This document shows, piece by piece, positions 16,547-25,179 of a stretch of DNA of 64,000 bases. A program made the translations under genes and the position numbers. This stretch comes from CALKAL01 sp051846895 (GTDB lineage: Bacteria; Bacillota; Bacilli; Bacillales; Alkalibacillaceae), in NCBI GenBank assembly GCA_051846895.1, contig JBPYCQ010000006.1:62001-126000 (forward strand). Reading direction: 5' to 3'. Within the stretch, counting starts at the first letter, position 1. Every line of letters begins with the position of its first letter. Under the pieces are notes generated by a model. That model saw only the letters and a list, made by a program, of their open reading frames with translations, searched no databases and had not been told where the DNA came from.

Positions 16547-16640
16547 CCCCCCCACCAAATAAAACAGCCGAAAATCTTTACAGGGGCACCGGGGAGGGGG
16601 AATCGAAAAACCAGATTCAGGCCATTTTTACGCGTTAGGG
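16547..16640. other. Putative cos packaging site
   Basis: Between HNH and TerS lies a segment with a C7 run (16547-16553), GGGGCACCGGGGAGGGGG, and a G6-T-G3 run near 16637-16646, unlike the AT-rich surroundings. Such G/C tracts between HNH and terminase genes are typical of cohesive-end sites in Gram-positive siphophages. The exact nicks cannot be read from sequence. Confidence 0.55.
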
Positions 16641-16652
16641 GGGTGGGTTCAT

Positions 16653-16976
16653 GTGAAAATCAAGCTAAGAACGGATGTAGGCATAGATAAAATCAAAGAA
16701 TATCTAATGTCACGAATTGACAGTAATGATCCTGTTGAAGTCGAAAAAGTCGGCAGATACTTAAAACACATTGAGATGTATCGCAGGATGGAGAGGACCG
16801 TAAAAAAAGAAGGCGTTTCCGTCAAAACGGAAAATGGAAGCCAGACATTTTTAAAGGCCCATCCTCTACTTGGTGAAATGAATAAAGTTAATGCAGCTAT
16901 TATTAATATTGAAAAATCATTTAAGTTTATCGATGAGGGTGAAGGCGATAAACATAGTCCTGATGATCTCATATGA
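16653..16976 (+). CDS. Terminase small subunit, P27 type
   Basis: The 107-residue protein is mainly helical, with the pattern VEVEKVGRYLKHIEMYRRME and LLGEMNKVNAAIINIEKSF seen in P27-family small terminases. It should recognise the cos site immediately upstream and recruit TerL. GTG start after a GGGGGGTGGG tract; the stop overlaps the TerL start by 4 nt. Confidence 0.82.
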   Translation: MKIKLRTDVGIDKIKEYLMSRIDSNDPVEVEKVGRYLKHIEMYRRMERTVKKEGVSVKTENGSQTFLKAHPLLGEMNKVNAAIINIEKSFKFIDEGEGDKHSPDDLI

Positions 16977-18643
16977 TGACTCAAAAGTACGTCGAACAAT
17001 ATTTTAAATTATACGAATCTGGAAAAATCAAATTAAACAAAGAAAGAATATTATTGTTCGATTATTTAAAGAAACATGTTCTTAGTCGGGATGATTTATA
17101 TTTTGACGAAGAGCAAATAGATAAATGTATAAGATATTGTGAAAAGTGGTTTTTCCCATTTCAACCATTCCAAAAATTTATAACGGCGTTCTTGTTTCTT
17201 AAGCATAAAGAATCAGGGCGTCTTTTTTATCGTCGCTTTTTAATTATGATGGGACGTGGTGGAGGGAAGAACGGATACATTTCAGCAATATCAAGTTATT
17301 TACAATCTGAACTTCACGGAGTTAAAGGATACGGGATCTCTATCGTTGCGAATAGTGAAGACCAGGCTAAAACATCATTCGATGAAGTTTACAACGTCAT
17401 TGATGAGAATAGCACATTAAAAAAATCATTCCATTTAACCAAGTTAAAAATTACGAACAAATTCACTAAAAGTTTTTTACGCTTTAGAACTTCGAATCCA
17501 CAATCAAAAGATGGTGGACGAGAAGGTATGGTTATTTTTGATGAAATCCATATGTATGAGAGCGCAAAAACAGTTAGAGTTATGCGAGGTGGTTTAGGTA
17601 AGGTTCCGTTTCCGCGTGAAATGTACATCGGAACAGACGGTTATGTTAGAGAAGGTTTTTTAGACAGCATGAAAAAGCAAGCACAACGTGTATTAGAAGG
17701 TCGTGTACCTGAATCTAACCTATTTCCTTTCATTTGTAAACTAGACGAAGCAGATGAAGTCGATGACATGAGCATGTGGGAAAAAGCGAATCCAATGTTT
17801 TGTGAACCATTAACCGATTACGCAGTCAACTTACTTGAAACAGTTAAAGAAGAATACGACGATTTAGCAGAAGACCCTTCTGGTAGAGAAGAGTTTATGA
17901 CTAAGCGAATGAATCTTCCGGAAGACGATATAGAAAAATCTGTCGCTACTTGGGAAGAGATATGGGCGACCGGTTATGAAACAGCTTTCGAAGAAGAAAA
18001 GCAAGTATTACGAGTAATACCAGATTTAACAAACAAAACATGTGTAGGTGGATTGGATTACGCTAGAATTAAAGACTTTGCATCTGTCGGGTTGTTATTC
18101 AAAGTCGAAGGGAATTACATTTGGAAAACTCACTCATTTGTTAGAAGAGGATTTTTGAAACAAGTAAAAATACAACCGCCCATTAATGAATGGGAGGAAA
18201 AAGGGCTACTTACTATCGTCGAAGGTCCTGTTATTGATATTAAACATATTGTTAATTGGTTTGTTGATATGCGCGAAAAATACGGCCTGACAACTATTGT
18301 AGCAGATATGTTTAGATTAGATTTAGTTAAAAAAGCACTTGAGGATGAGGGTTTTGAATTGGAATTTATACGGAATCCTAAAGCAATACATTCTCTACTA
18401 GCACCACGAGTCGAAACGTTATTTGCTCAACATAACATCATCTTTGGTGATAATCCGCTCATGCGCTGGTACACAAATAACGTATTAGTAAAAACAAAAT
18501 CAGATGGCAATAAAGAGTATCACAAAAAGGATGAATTAACTCGTAAAACTGACGGCTTCCAGGCTTTTATTCATGCTTTATTTAAAGCTGACGAGATACT
18601 GGTCGAAGACGAAGAATTCTTTTTAGACGCTATCGACTTTTAG
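16973..18643 (+). CDS. Terminase large subunit
   Basis: The 556-residue packaging motor has a Walker A-like MGRGGGKNGYIS, Walker B MVIFDEIHMYE and C-terminal nuclease residues in GGLDYARIKDFASVG and IVADMFRLD. It pumps DNA into the prohead through the portal and cuts it. The type fits HK97-like cos phages. ATG 16973 overlaps the TerS stop. Confidence 0.95.
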   Translation: MMTQKYVEQYFKLYESGKIKLNKERILLFDYLKKHVLSRDDLYFDEEQIDKCIRYCEKWFFPFQPFQKFITAFLFLKHKESGRLFYRRFLIMMGRGGGKNGYISAISSYLQSELHGVKGYGISIVANSEDQAKTSFDEVYNVIDENSTLKKSFHLTKLKITNKFTKSFLRFRTSNPQSKDGGREGMVIFDEIHMYESAKTVRVMRGGLGKVPFPREMYIGTDGYVREGFLDSMKKQAQRVLEGRVPESNLFPFICKLDEADEVDDMSMWEKANPMFCEPLTDYAVNLLETVKEEYDDLAEDPSGREEFMTKRMNLPEDDIEKSVATWEEIWATGYETAFEEEKQVLRVIPDLTNKTCVGGLDYARIKDFASVGLLFKVEGNYIWKTHSFVRRGFLKQVKIQPPINEWEEKGLLTIVEGPVIDIKHIVNWFVDMREKYGLTTIVADMFRLDLVKKALEDEGFELEFIRNPKAIHSLLAPRVETLFAQHNIIFGDNPLMRWYTNNVLVKTKSDGNKEYHKKDELTRKTDGFQAFIHALFKADEILVEDEEFFLDAIDF

Positions 18644-18658
18644 AGGAGGTGAGGAAAA

Positions 18659-19786
18659 ATAGGACTGTTTGATATTTTTAAACGCAACAGCGAATTAGAA
18701 CTTATGTTTGATTTAGACTTGATCGAGGACACGTCCAAAAAAATACACATGAAAAAGATGGCGTTAGAGACGTGTATCAATCTCATCTCCAAGACTATCA
18801 GCATGTCAGAGTTTAGAGTGAAAGATGGTGATAAGTATAAAAAAGATGAAATCTATTACCGCCTGAATGTAAAGCCGAACCAGAATCAAAACGCAGCGAC
18901 TTTTTGGCAACAGGTCATTTACAAGTTGATTTATGACAATGAGTGTTTAATCATCCAATCAGACACACAAGATTTATTGGTAGCCGATACGTTTACAAAA
19001 GTGGAATATGCGTTATTTGGTGACACTTTTAAAGACGTCACAGTCAAAAACCACACCTATCAACGGACGTTTAAACGAGAAGATGTTATTTACTTGGAAT
19101 ACAACAACGAAAAACTATCGCCGATCATTGACGGTCTTTATTCTGACTATGGAGAACTGTTTGGTCGCATTATTAATGCCCAAAAGCGCAAGAGTCAGAT
19201 TCGAGGAACCGTTGATATTGAGAGTATGACTGGAAAAGATGAAAAAGCAACTCAAAGGTTGCAAGATTACATCAATAAATTGTACAAGGCATATTCCGAA
19301 AAAGAAATTGCCATTGCTCCTCAACAAAAAGGCTTTAAGTACGACGAGCACAGTAAAGATGTTAAAGGACATCCAGTTGATGAGGTAGAAAAAACTTCAG
19401 ATGCTTTTTTGAAACAAGTAGCAAGAGCATTAAACATACCTATTCCGCTTGTACTTGGTGAAATTGCAGACGTTGAGAAACCAACACGGAACTTTATGCT
19501 ACTCTGCATAGATCCATTTATTAAAAAAATTGGTGATGAGCTCAACGGTCGATTATTTACTAAGGTCGAATATTTCTCAGGCAAGAAAATGGATATTCGC
19601 AGACCTTCTTACCGAGATATATTCGACGTTGCAAGCGCAGTTGATAAACTTCGTGCAGCTGGTGTTTATAACGGTAATGAATTACGTGACAAGTTAGGAG
19701 ATGAGAGAGTGAACAATGAAATTTTAGAAGGGTACTTCATCACGAAGAATTACACAGAAGACGCAGAAGGGGGTGAGAGTGAGTGA
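18659..19786 (+). CDS. Portal protein, apparently initiated at AUA
   Basis: Portal features are IPLVLGEIAD and the long helical C-terminus; the dodecamer forms the DNA channel. The homologous-looking N-terminus GLFDIFKRNSELEL lies upstream of the first ATG (18704). It is directly preceded by ATA (18659-18661) at the correct distance from a strong GAGGAGGTGAGG site. ATG 18704 has no ribosome site. So translation probably starts at AUA, giving 375 residues. A sequencing error turning ATG or TTG into ATA is the other explanation. It overlaps the protease gene by 4 nt. Confidence 0.85.
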   Translation: MGLFDIFKRNSELELMFDLDLIEDTSKKIHMKKMALETCINLISKTISMSEFRVKDGDKYKKDEIYYRLNVKPNQNQNAATFWQQVIYKLIYDNECLIIQSDTQDLLVADTFTKVEYALFGDTFKDVTVKNHTYQRTFKREDVIYLEYNNEKLSPIIDGLYSDYGELFGRIINAQKRKSQIRGTVDIESMTGKDEKATQRLQDYINKLYKAYSEKEIAIAPQQKGFKYDEHSKDVKGHPVDEVEKTSDAFLKQVARALNIPIPLVLGEIADVEKPTRNFMLLCIDPFIKKIGDELNGRLFTKVEYFSGKKMDIRRPSYRDIFDVASAVDKLRAAGVYNGNELRDKLGDERVNNEILEGYFITKNYTEDAEGGESE

Positions 19787-20499
19787 ACAAGTTCGATTTA
19801 AACAAGATAGTAAGTATTAAACGAGGGCTTGAAATTTTAAACCAAACGGAAAAGGAACTGAAGCTATCAATCTATGGATTTATCGGCGGTTGGAGAAACA
19901 GCGCCGAAAACATTTTACAACAAATTGAGAATGCTAAAGTAGACACTATTAACGTACACATTAATAGTTTTGGTGGTTCTGCCTTTGACGGTATTGCGAT
20001 TGGTAATATCCTTAAAAAGCATAAAGCAAAGGTTGTTGTGCACATCGATGGATTAGCTGCAAGCGCAGCTTCAATTATTGCTATGTCTGGGGACGAAATC
20101 ATCATGCCAAGCAACACCATGTTAATGATTCATCAAGCGAGCACATTCGAATATGGTAATGCTGAAGTGTTTGAAAAGACAGCCAAAGACTTACGCAAAG
20201 TTGATAAAGCCGTCACAGCGTCATATCGTAAAAGATTCGTTGGTAGCGATGATGAACTGACAGAACTACTAAACGAAGAAACATGGCTAAATGCTGATGA
20301 GGCGGTTGCTTTAGGATTTGCCGACAAGGTAACCGATGAAATTGAAATCGAGGAACCAGAAGAAGAACACGATGAACCTGAAAACATTAAGGAAAGTTTA
20401 GTTGCAAAATATGCAGCGCAATCAAATAACCCAAAACCAAAAGAGCCTGATCAAGATTCTAAACCGAATCTATCAGAGCTCTTTTTAAATTTAAAATAA
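19783..20499 (+). CDS. ClpP-like prohead protease (S14)
   Basis: The 238-residue protein has the ClpP fold motifs: NSFGGSAFDG, catalytic Ser94 in GLAASAAS and His117 in MLMIHQAS. A Glu/Pro-rich acidic tail after residue 180 is likely a scaffold-like region. It matures the capsid. GTG start overlapping the portal stop. Confidence 0.93.
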   Translation: MNKFDLNKIVSIKRGLEILNQTEKELKLSIYGFIGGWRNSAENILQQIENAKVDTINVHINSFGGSAFDGIAIGNILKKHKAKVVVHIDGLAASAASIIAMSGDEIIMPSNTMLMIHQASTFEYGNAEVFEKTAKDLRKVDKAVTASYRKRFVGSDDELTELLNEETWLNADEAVALGFADKVTDEIEIEEPEEEHDEPENIKESLVAKYAAQSNNPKPKEPDQDSKPNLSELFLNLK

Positions 20500-20516
20500 G
20501 AAGGAGAATGATAAAC

Positions 20517-21686
20517 ATGGGTATTAAATTTACAAATTTCGAAGAGCAAAAATTAAAATTTGCTGAAGTAACAAAAGAAGGTACAGCTGAAGAACAATCA
20601 GAAGCGTTAAGCAATATGCTAAACGCACTTGCGAATGATGTGCAAAAAGATATTTTAAACGAGGTTAACACTCGTATGGCCGACAACGCTGTTTTACAAT
20701 CCCGTGGTCAAAATGTGTTAACAAGTGAAGAGTATAAGTTCTTTAATGCAGTTGTTGAGGAAGGCGGTTTCAAAGATACTGAGACTCTACCTAAAACAAC
20801 TCAAGAACGTATTTTTGAAGAGCTGAAACAGGAACATCCTTTACTGAATCACTTAGGATTGCAAACACTTGGAGCTGTTACTGAATACATTTATTCTGAT
20901 CCAGAAGGCGCAGCTGTATGGGGTCCGTTGTTTGGTGATATTCAAGGGCAATTAAATGCTGCATTCCGTAAAGAAGACATTACGCAACTTAAATTAACAG
21001 CATTTATCCCACTAGCTAACGATATGCTTAAACTTGGACCTGCTTGGGTAGAGCGTTATGTTCGTACGATACTAAAAGAGGCTTTAGCTGTTGGACTTGA
21101 GCGAGGTTTTATCGCCGGTACTGGTAAAAATGAACCTATTGGTCTATTAAAAGACCCAGCTGGTAACGTCGTTGATGGTGTATATCCAGATAAAGCATCA
21201 GCCGGTACATTGACGTTCGAACCTGGTCGCACAACTATTAACGAACTTAAAGATGTTGTTAAACTATTAGCTAAAAAACTAAATGCAGATGGTACAGATG
21301 CAGATCGTCCTAAAAAGGTCGCTGGTAAGGTCGTTATGGTCACTAACCCATTCGATACATTCGATATTCAAGCAAATGCAACGATTCAAAATGCAAACGG
21401 TGCTTATGTAACTAACTTACCATTTAACCCAACGATGACGGAGTCTGTGTTCGTTCCAGAAGGAAAAGTTTTATTCTTTGTCAAAGGCGAATATTTAGCA
21501 GCGACGGGCGGAACGGATCCGATTAAAAAGTTTGATCAAACAATGGCTATAGAAGATGCAACGCTATTTATCGCTAAACAATATGCGACTGGTAAGCCTA
21601 AAGATAAATACGCGTCACAAGTGTATGACTTGAACATTAGTAGCACTAGCACAACGACTACTACAAGTACAACGACAAGCGCATAA
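20517..21686 (+). CDS. Major capsid protein, HK97 fold, with Thr-rich C-terminal tail
   Basis: The 389-residue protein has an N-terminal helical delta-like region (about 1-95) that the protease probably removes, then an HK97-type shell domain (ERIFEELKQEHPLLNHLGLQ, GFIAGTGKNEPIGLL). The last 15 residues are Ser/Thr only apart from the final Ala, with nine Thr. The Thr codons are mixed (ACA, ACG, ACT), so this is not a simple sequence run. ATG 20517 is chosen because AAGGAG (20501-20506) is too close to ATG 20508. See the finding on virion glycosylation. Confidence 0.92.
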   Translation: MGIKFTNFEEQKLKFAEVTKEGTAEEQSEALSNMLNALANDVQKDILNEVNTRMADNAVLQSRGQNVLTSEEYKFFNAVVEEGGFKDTETLPKTTQERIFEELKQEHPLLNHLGLQTLGAVTEYIYSDPEGAAVWGPLFGDIQGQLNAAFRKEDITQLKLTAFIPLANDMLKLGPAWVERYVRTILKEALAVGLERGFIAGTGKNEPIGLLKDPAGNVVDGVYPDKASAGTLTFEPGRTTINELKDVVKLLAKKLNADGTDADRPKKVAGKVVMVTNPFDTFDIQANATIQNANGAYVTNLPFNPTMTESVFVPEGKVLFFVKGEYLAATGGTDPIKKFDQTMAIEDATLFIAKQYATGKPKDKYASQVYDLNISSTSTTTTTSTTTSA

Positions 21687-21702
21687 GTTGGAGGTGGTCT
21701 AG

Positions 21703-22017
21703 ATGATCACTGATGAAATTTTAAAAGAATTTAAAGAACGCATGCACATCTCACACTCAAGCGAGGACAGCAACTTAAAACAGTTGTTGTCCTCTTCTTT
21801 TGTGGATATTAAAAGTAAATGCGGAGTATTTGATTTAGAAGGCGATAAAGACACGGACTTACGTGGTAAGGAGCTTGTTTTTGAAAGAGCAAGATACGCT
21901 TACAATGATGCGCTTGAGTATTTTAATGACAATTTTTTAAGTGATATAAACAGTCTAGCTTTATCGTTGTTATCAGACGAGACAACCACAACTACTACAA
22001 CAACGGAGGGGGTATAA
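21703..22017 (+). CDS. Head-tail connector (gp6-like) with poly-Thr tail
   Basis: The 104-residue helical protein fits the gp6-type DNA-packaging/connector family (LKEFKERMHISHSSEDSNLKQLL, then DIKSKCG and ERARYAYNDALEYF). It joins the portal ring. It ends with eight consecutive Thr codons followed by EGV; codons are mixed ACA, ACC, ACT and ACG. The next gene's ribosome site (GGAGGGGG) is inside the final codons, so the two are coupled. Confidence 0.82.
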   Translation: MITDEILKEFKERMHISHSSEDSNLKQLLSSSFVDIKSKCGVFDLEGDKDTDLRGKELVFERARYAYNDALEYFNDNFLSDINSLALSLLSDETTTTTTTTEGV

Positions 22018-22386
22018 ATGCGAGACTTTAAATACAGACCACCCCGTTTACACAGCGGAGAATTACGTACACCCATCACCTTTTACGAGTTTGCACCAAT
22101 CGAAGGTCCAGAACCGGGTGAACAAGAAAAACGCATTCTTTATGAGTGCATGGCAAAAATTGATGAAGTTTGGTTAAAAGACTTAGAACTGGCTAAATCA
22201 AATGGCACCTTATCAGATGTCACAATTACTATCAGAGACCCCATGATAGATTATATTCCGAGCAATAAACACTATATCTCTATTAATACACCTGAATATC
22301 AAAACAAACGCTATAACATCAAACATGTACAACCTGACTTACAGAATAAAAAGTTTATTAACATTATAGGACGGCTAGACGAATGA
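22018..22386 (+). CDS. Head closure/head-tail adaptor protein
   Basis: The 122-residue protein shows the SPP1 gp16-like adaptor pattern: HSGELRTPITFYEF near the start, a beta-rich middle, and KRYNIKHVQPDLQNKKFINIIGR at the end. It seals the head after packaging. The start abuts the previous stop, and it overlaps the next gene by 4 nt. Confidence 0.8.
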   Translation: MRDFKYRPPRLHSGELRTPITFYEFAPIEGPEPGEQEKRILYECMAKIDEVWLKDLELAKSNGTLSDVTITIRDPMIDYIPSNKHYISINTPEYQNKRYNIKHVQPDLQNKKFINIIGRLDE

Positions 22387-22775
22387 GCGTTGAAATTAGA
22401 GGGGTAGAAGAGATTATCAAGGCATTAGAACAAAAGCTTGGTAAGGACAACATGCAAAAAATAAGTGACAAAGCATTATTGAAAGCAGCAGATGAATTTG
22501 TTAAAGCGCTAAAAATAGAGTTTGAACGCTTTAAAGACACAGGAGCGAGTATTGATGAAATAACCGTCACTGGTCCTGTGTGGGACGGTGGGGTAAGGGT
22601 AATCAAAGTACATTGGCGAGGTCCTAAAGGTCGTTATCGCATTATCCATTTAAACGAGTGGGGCACAATTAAAAACCCTAATCCCCGTGGTAAAGGCGCG
22701 ATTGCAAGAGCGATGAAAAACAGCGAAAAAGCTTATCGTGAAGCTGTTAAAAAAGCATTGGAGAGTGGTTTGTAA
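22383..22775 (+). CDS. HK97 gp10-like tail completion protein
   Basis: The 130-residue protein has the gp10 pattern: a helical N-terminus, VHWRGPKGRYRIIHLNEWGT and a C-terminal GAIARAMKNSEKAYREAV helix. It helps tail completion and head-tail joining. It overlaps neighbours on both sides. Confidence 0.85.
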   Translation: MSVEIRGVEEIIKALEQKLGKDNMQKISDKALLKAADEFVKALKIEFERFKDTGASIDEITVTGPVWDGGVRVIKVHWRGPKGRYRIIHLNEWGTIKNPNPRGKGAIARAMKNSEKAYREAVKKALESGL

Positions 22776-23158
22776 TGGATATTCTCAACGAAGTATACCA
22801 AGCGCTTATTGCCGACGATTACATCAAAGAGCAAGCACTCGGCAGAATTAAATACTATGAATATCCTGCAACAGGCGATGTTGACAATCCACGTATCATC
22901 ATAGATCCGATTGATACACCAACTCCAAGTGATTATGCGGATAATACTTGGGTTAAGTTAGACTTTTTAATCCAGATTGACGTCTGGACAAGAAACAGAC
23001 TCCTCACAGATACATTGGCGGACAAAGTTCGCGATGTGATGTGGGAGCGTTTTGGTTTTGTGCAAAAAGCAGGACCAAAGGAATACGAATCAGGCGTTTA
23101 TCGTGACGCTAGACGTTACCGAGGAACGTTGTATCGAGAAGATTTTCAAAATTTATAA
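22775..23158 (+). CDS. Probable tail terminator protein
   Basis: The 127-residue protein lies between gp10-like and major tail genes, the usual place of the tail terminator. It has an N-terminal helix (LNEVYQALIADDYIKEQ), a beta-strand core with FLIQIDVWTR, and LADKVRDVMWERFGF. The family cannot be named with certainty; the call rests mainly on position and fold-like pattern. Confidence 0.7.
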   Translation: MDILNEVYQALIADDYIKEQALGRIKYYEYPATGDVDNPRIIIDPIDTPTPSDYADNTWVKLDFLIQIDVWTRNRLLTDTLADKVRDVMWERFGFVQKAGPKEYESGVYRDARRYRGTLYREDFQNL

Positions 23159-23170
23159 GGAGTGATTGAA

Positions 23171-23785
23171 TTGACAGAAAAAAAATATAAAGCTTCAACG
23201 AGTGTTGATGAGTTTTATTATGCTCTTTTAGATGAGTCAGGTGCATCTATTATTACAGGCAATCCCGAGCGAGTGAAGTTTTTACAGAATATTAACGTGG
23301 AAATGCCGCAAGAAATTATTCGTGCTTACGGAGATGGAACAACAGCAGAAATGGCCGTTTCGAACGGGGATATTTCAGTTACATCACAATTCCACCGAAT
23401 TCCGATTGAGGATAAGCAAAAATTACTAGGCTGGGAAACAAAAGAAGGTCTTACAGCTGCAGGAGGAAAAGACAATCCACCTTATGTCGCAGTTGTTTTT
23501 GCCAAGACCTATGAAGATGGATCAAAGGAATACGTTGGTTTACCTAAAGGTATGTTTACACGTCCGAATGTATCGGGTGGAACCAAAGGGCAGACAACGG
23601 AGTTCTCGAGCGAAGAAATTCGAGCTCAGTTTATGGACCGAGCAGTCGATGGATTTAGCGACGAAAAGTCTGTTATTTTTGCTGAAGATAATAAAGGCGA
23701 GACAACGAATCGAGACGCATTGTTTATGAAAGTGTTTGGTGTGAATTACCCGAGTACAACGACAACGACAACAGCTGGAGCTTAA
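23171..23785 (+). CDS. Major tail tube protein (phi13 type) with poly-Thr tail
   Basis: The roughly 204-residue protein matches phi13-like tail proteins: FLQNINVEMPQEIIRAYGDG, then SVTSQFHRIP and EFSSEEIRAQFMDRAVDGF. It polymerises into the tail tube. It ends in STTTTTTAGA, six Thr encoded by ACA and ACG. TTG 23171 is preferred because AAGGAG (23158-23162) is correctly spaced. The glycosyltransferase gene follows within 10 nt. Confidence 0.9.
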   Translation: MTEKKYKASTSVDEFYYALLDESGASIITGNPERVKFLQNINVEMPQEIIRAYGDGTTAEMAVSNGDISVTSQFHRIPIEDKQKLLGWETKEGLTAAGGKDNPPYVAVVFAKTYEDGSKEYVGLPKGMFTRPNVSGGTKGQTTEFSSEEIRAQFMDRAVDGFSDEKSVIFAEDNKGETTNRDALFMKVFGVNYPSTTTTTTAGA

Positions 23786-23791
23786 TAATGT

Positions 23792-24829
23792 ATGAAGTAC
23801 ATTTTATGCCAACCAGCGATCTTAAGATTTAAATGGGAATTAGAAATCTGTATTACTAGATTGCAAAAACTAGGCATTCGGGATATTGTCCTGCTGTTCA
23901 CTCGGCAGGACGACCGAGTGCCACATTTTTTTAGCGACTATTACAGTGTTGAAACACACGTTTACGAAGACCATCGAACAGATAAAACTTACATTCCATC
24001 GGTTAAACCATATTTGTGGATGAGGTATTTAGAAGAGGATCCATCACGACAAAACAATATCTATTTTTATTTAGACAGCGATGTGTTACTTAGAGATATA
24101 CCGAATATTACACCAACAGAAACCACCTGGTACACATCTGATTGTCAAGGTTATATCGGTAACGATTATATCGATAGTAAAGGCGATAAATTACTTGAAA
24201 ATATGTGTTATGCAATCGGAATCGACCATGAATTAATCAGAAGTAAAAAACCAACTGGTGGTGCTCAGTGGGCGATTAAAAACCCAACATATGAATATTG
24301 GAAGAAGGTTTACGAAGATTCAATAACTTTATATAAATTATTAAGTAATTCGAACACCGATATACAAGCATGGACAGCGGAAATGTGGGCGCAATTATGG
24401 AATGTTTATCATTTCGGAATTGATATAGAAGTTCCTAGTGAACTAGATTTTTCTTGGCCAATAGATCCCGTTGAAAGATATTACAAAACCAAAATTTATC
24501 ATAATGCAGGTGTGGTAGATGACCATCAGAACTTATTTTTTAAAGGTAAATATGTTAATCATACACCTTTTGAAGATGATTTAAGTTTTGTAAATAAAAA
24601 CAAAGCTTCGATTAAGTATGTTGAAGCAATTAAGGAGGTACGACAAATGGCTAAATATGTAGTCTTAGAGGACTTTCGTGATTTAGAAGAAGAGAAGAAT
24701 TACAAGAAAGGCGATTCGTTTCCGAAGCCTAAAAATAAAAAAATATCTGAAAAACGCTTGAAAGAATTATCATCTAAAAACAATAAGATGGGCAGACCCA
24801 TGATTAAAAAAGTGGAGAGTGATAAGTAG
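23792..24829 (+). CDS. GT-A-like glycosyltransferase in the tail operon
   Basis: Residues 1 to about 285 look like a GT-A glycosyltransferase. There is a Rossmann-like start (MKYILCQPAI, then GIRDIVLLF), a DxD metal/nucleotide-sugar motif in FYLDSDVLL (Asp95, Asp97), an acceptor-side TGGAQW (155-160), TAEMWAQLW (195-203) and a terminal His in YHNAG (257). It has no signal or membrane segment, so it acts in the cytoplasm, where virions assemble. Placement directly after the major tail gene, and the Thr tails of three virion proteins, suggest those as acceptors. Residues 286-345 are a separate small domain with its own start. Confidence 0.8.
   Translation: MKYILCQPAILRFKWELEICITRLQKLGIRDIVLLFTRQDDRVPHFFSDYYSVETHVYEDHRTDKTYIPSVKPYLWMRYLEEDPSRQNNIYFYLDSDVLLRDIPNITPTETTWYTSDCQGYIGNDYIDSKGDKLLENMCYAIGIDHELIRSKKPTGGAQWAIKNPTYEYWKKVYEDSITLYKLLSNSNTDIQAWTAEMWAQLWNVYHFGIDIEVPSELDFSWPIDPVERYYKTKIYHNAGVVDDHQNLFFKGKYVNHTPFEDDLSFVNKNKASIKYVEAIKEVRQMAKYVVLEDFRDLEEEKNYKKGDSFPKPKNKKISEKRLKELSSKNNKMGRPMIKKVESDK
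24647..24829 (+). CDS. Nested small phage protein, in frame within the glycosyltransferase gene
   Basis: A near-ideal ribosome site AAGGAGGT (24632-24639) lies 7 nt before an in-frame ATG. The resulting 60-residue product (MAKYVVLEDFRDLEEEKNY...) resembles a small family usually found as a separate gene beside major tail genes. So the locus probably yields both a two-domain protein and the short form. The function of the small protein is unknown. Confidence 0.6.
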   Translation: MAKYVVLEDFRDLEEEKNYKKGDSFPKPKNKKISEKRLKELSSKNNKMGRPMIKKVESDK

Positions 24830-25179
24830 TGGCAAATTTAAAACGTCATATGATCGAGTTGGTTAAAGAAGTTAAGGCGGGAGAAATTGTAACCGAAAAA
24901 TACTTAACGCCTGCTTTTATACCAATGAGCGTTGTCTATGAAGCAATTGACATGATGAGCGAATTAGGACAAGTGACGGTCAAAAATGAGAAAGACATGA
25001 TTGATAGAATGTTATCGTTCATTGCTGACAAGGCATACGGTGGGCAATTTACAAAAGAAGAACTATTTAATGGCTTACATGCACCTGATGCCGTACGAGT
25101 GCTAGAGGAACAAATCTTGTTCATTGCAAGGGGGACGCAAAACGATGATACAAAAAAGTATCTGGAGAAGAAGCGTTAG
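24829..25179 (+). CDS. Tail assembly chaperone, short form (gpG-like)
   Basis: The 116-residue helical protein sits before the tape measure gene, as gpG-type chaperones do. It contains KAGEIVTEKYLTPAFIP and FIADKAYGGQFTKEEL. It coats the tape measure during tail assembly. Near its end is A-AAA-AAG (25152-25158) in the correct frame for -1 slippage. GTG start overlapping the previous TAG. Confidence 0.85.
   Translation: MANLKRHMIELVKEVKAGEIVTEKYLTPAFIPMSVVYEAIDMMSELGQVTVKNEKDMIDRMLSFIADKAYGGQFTKEELFNGLHAPDAVRVLEEQILFIARGTQNDDTKKYLEKKR

Noticed and set aside
20517..23785. Poly-Thr tails as simple microsatellite slippage
   Set aside because: Codons are mixed within each tail and tails occur on three different proteins at exactly the C-terminus, which slippage alone does not explain.
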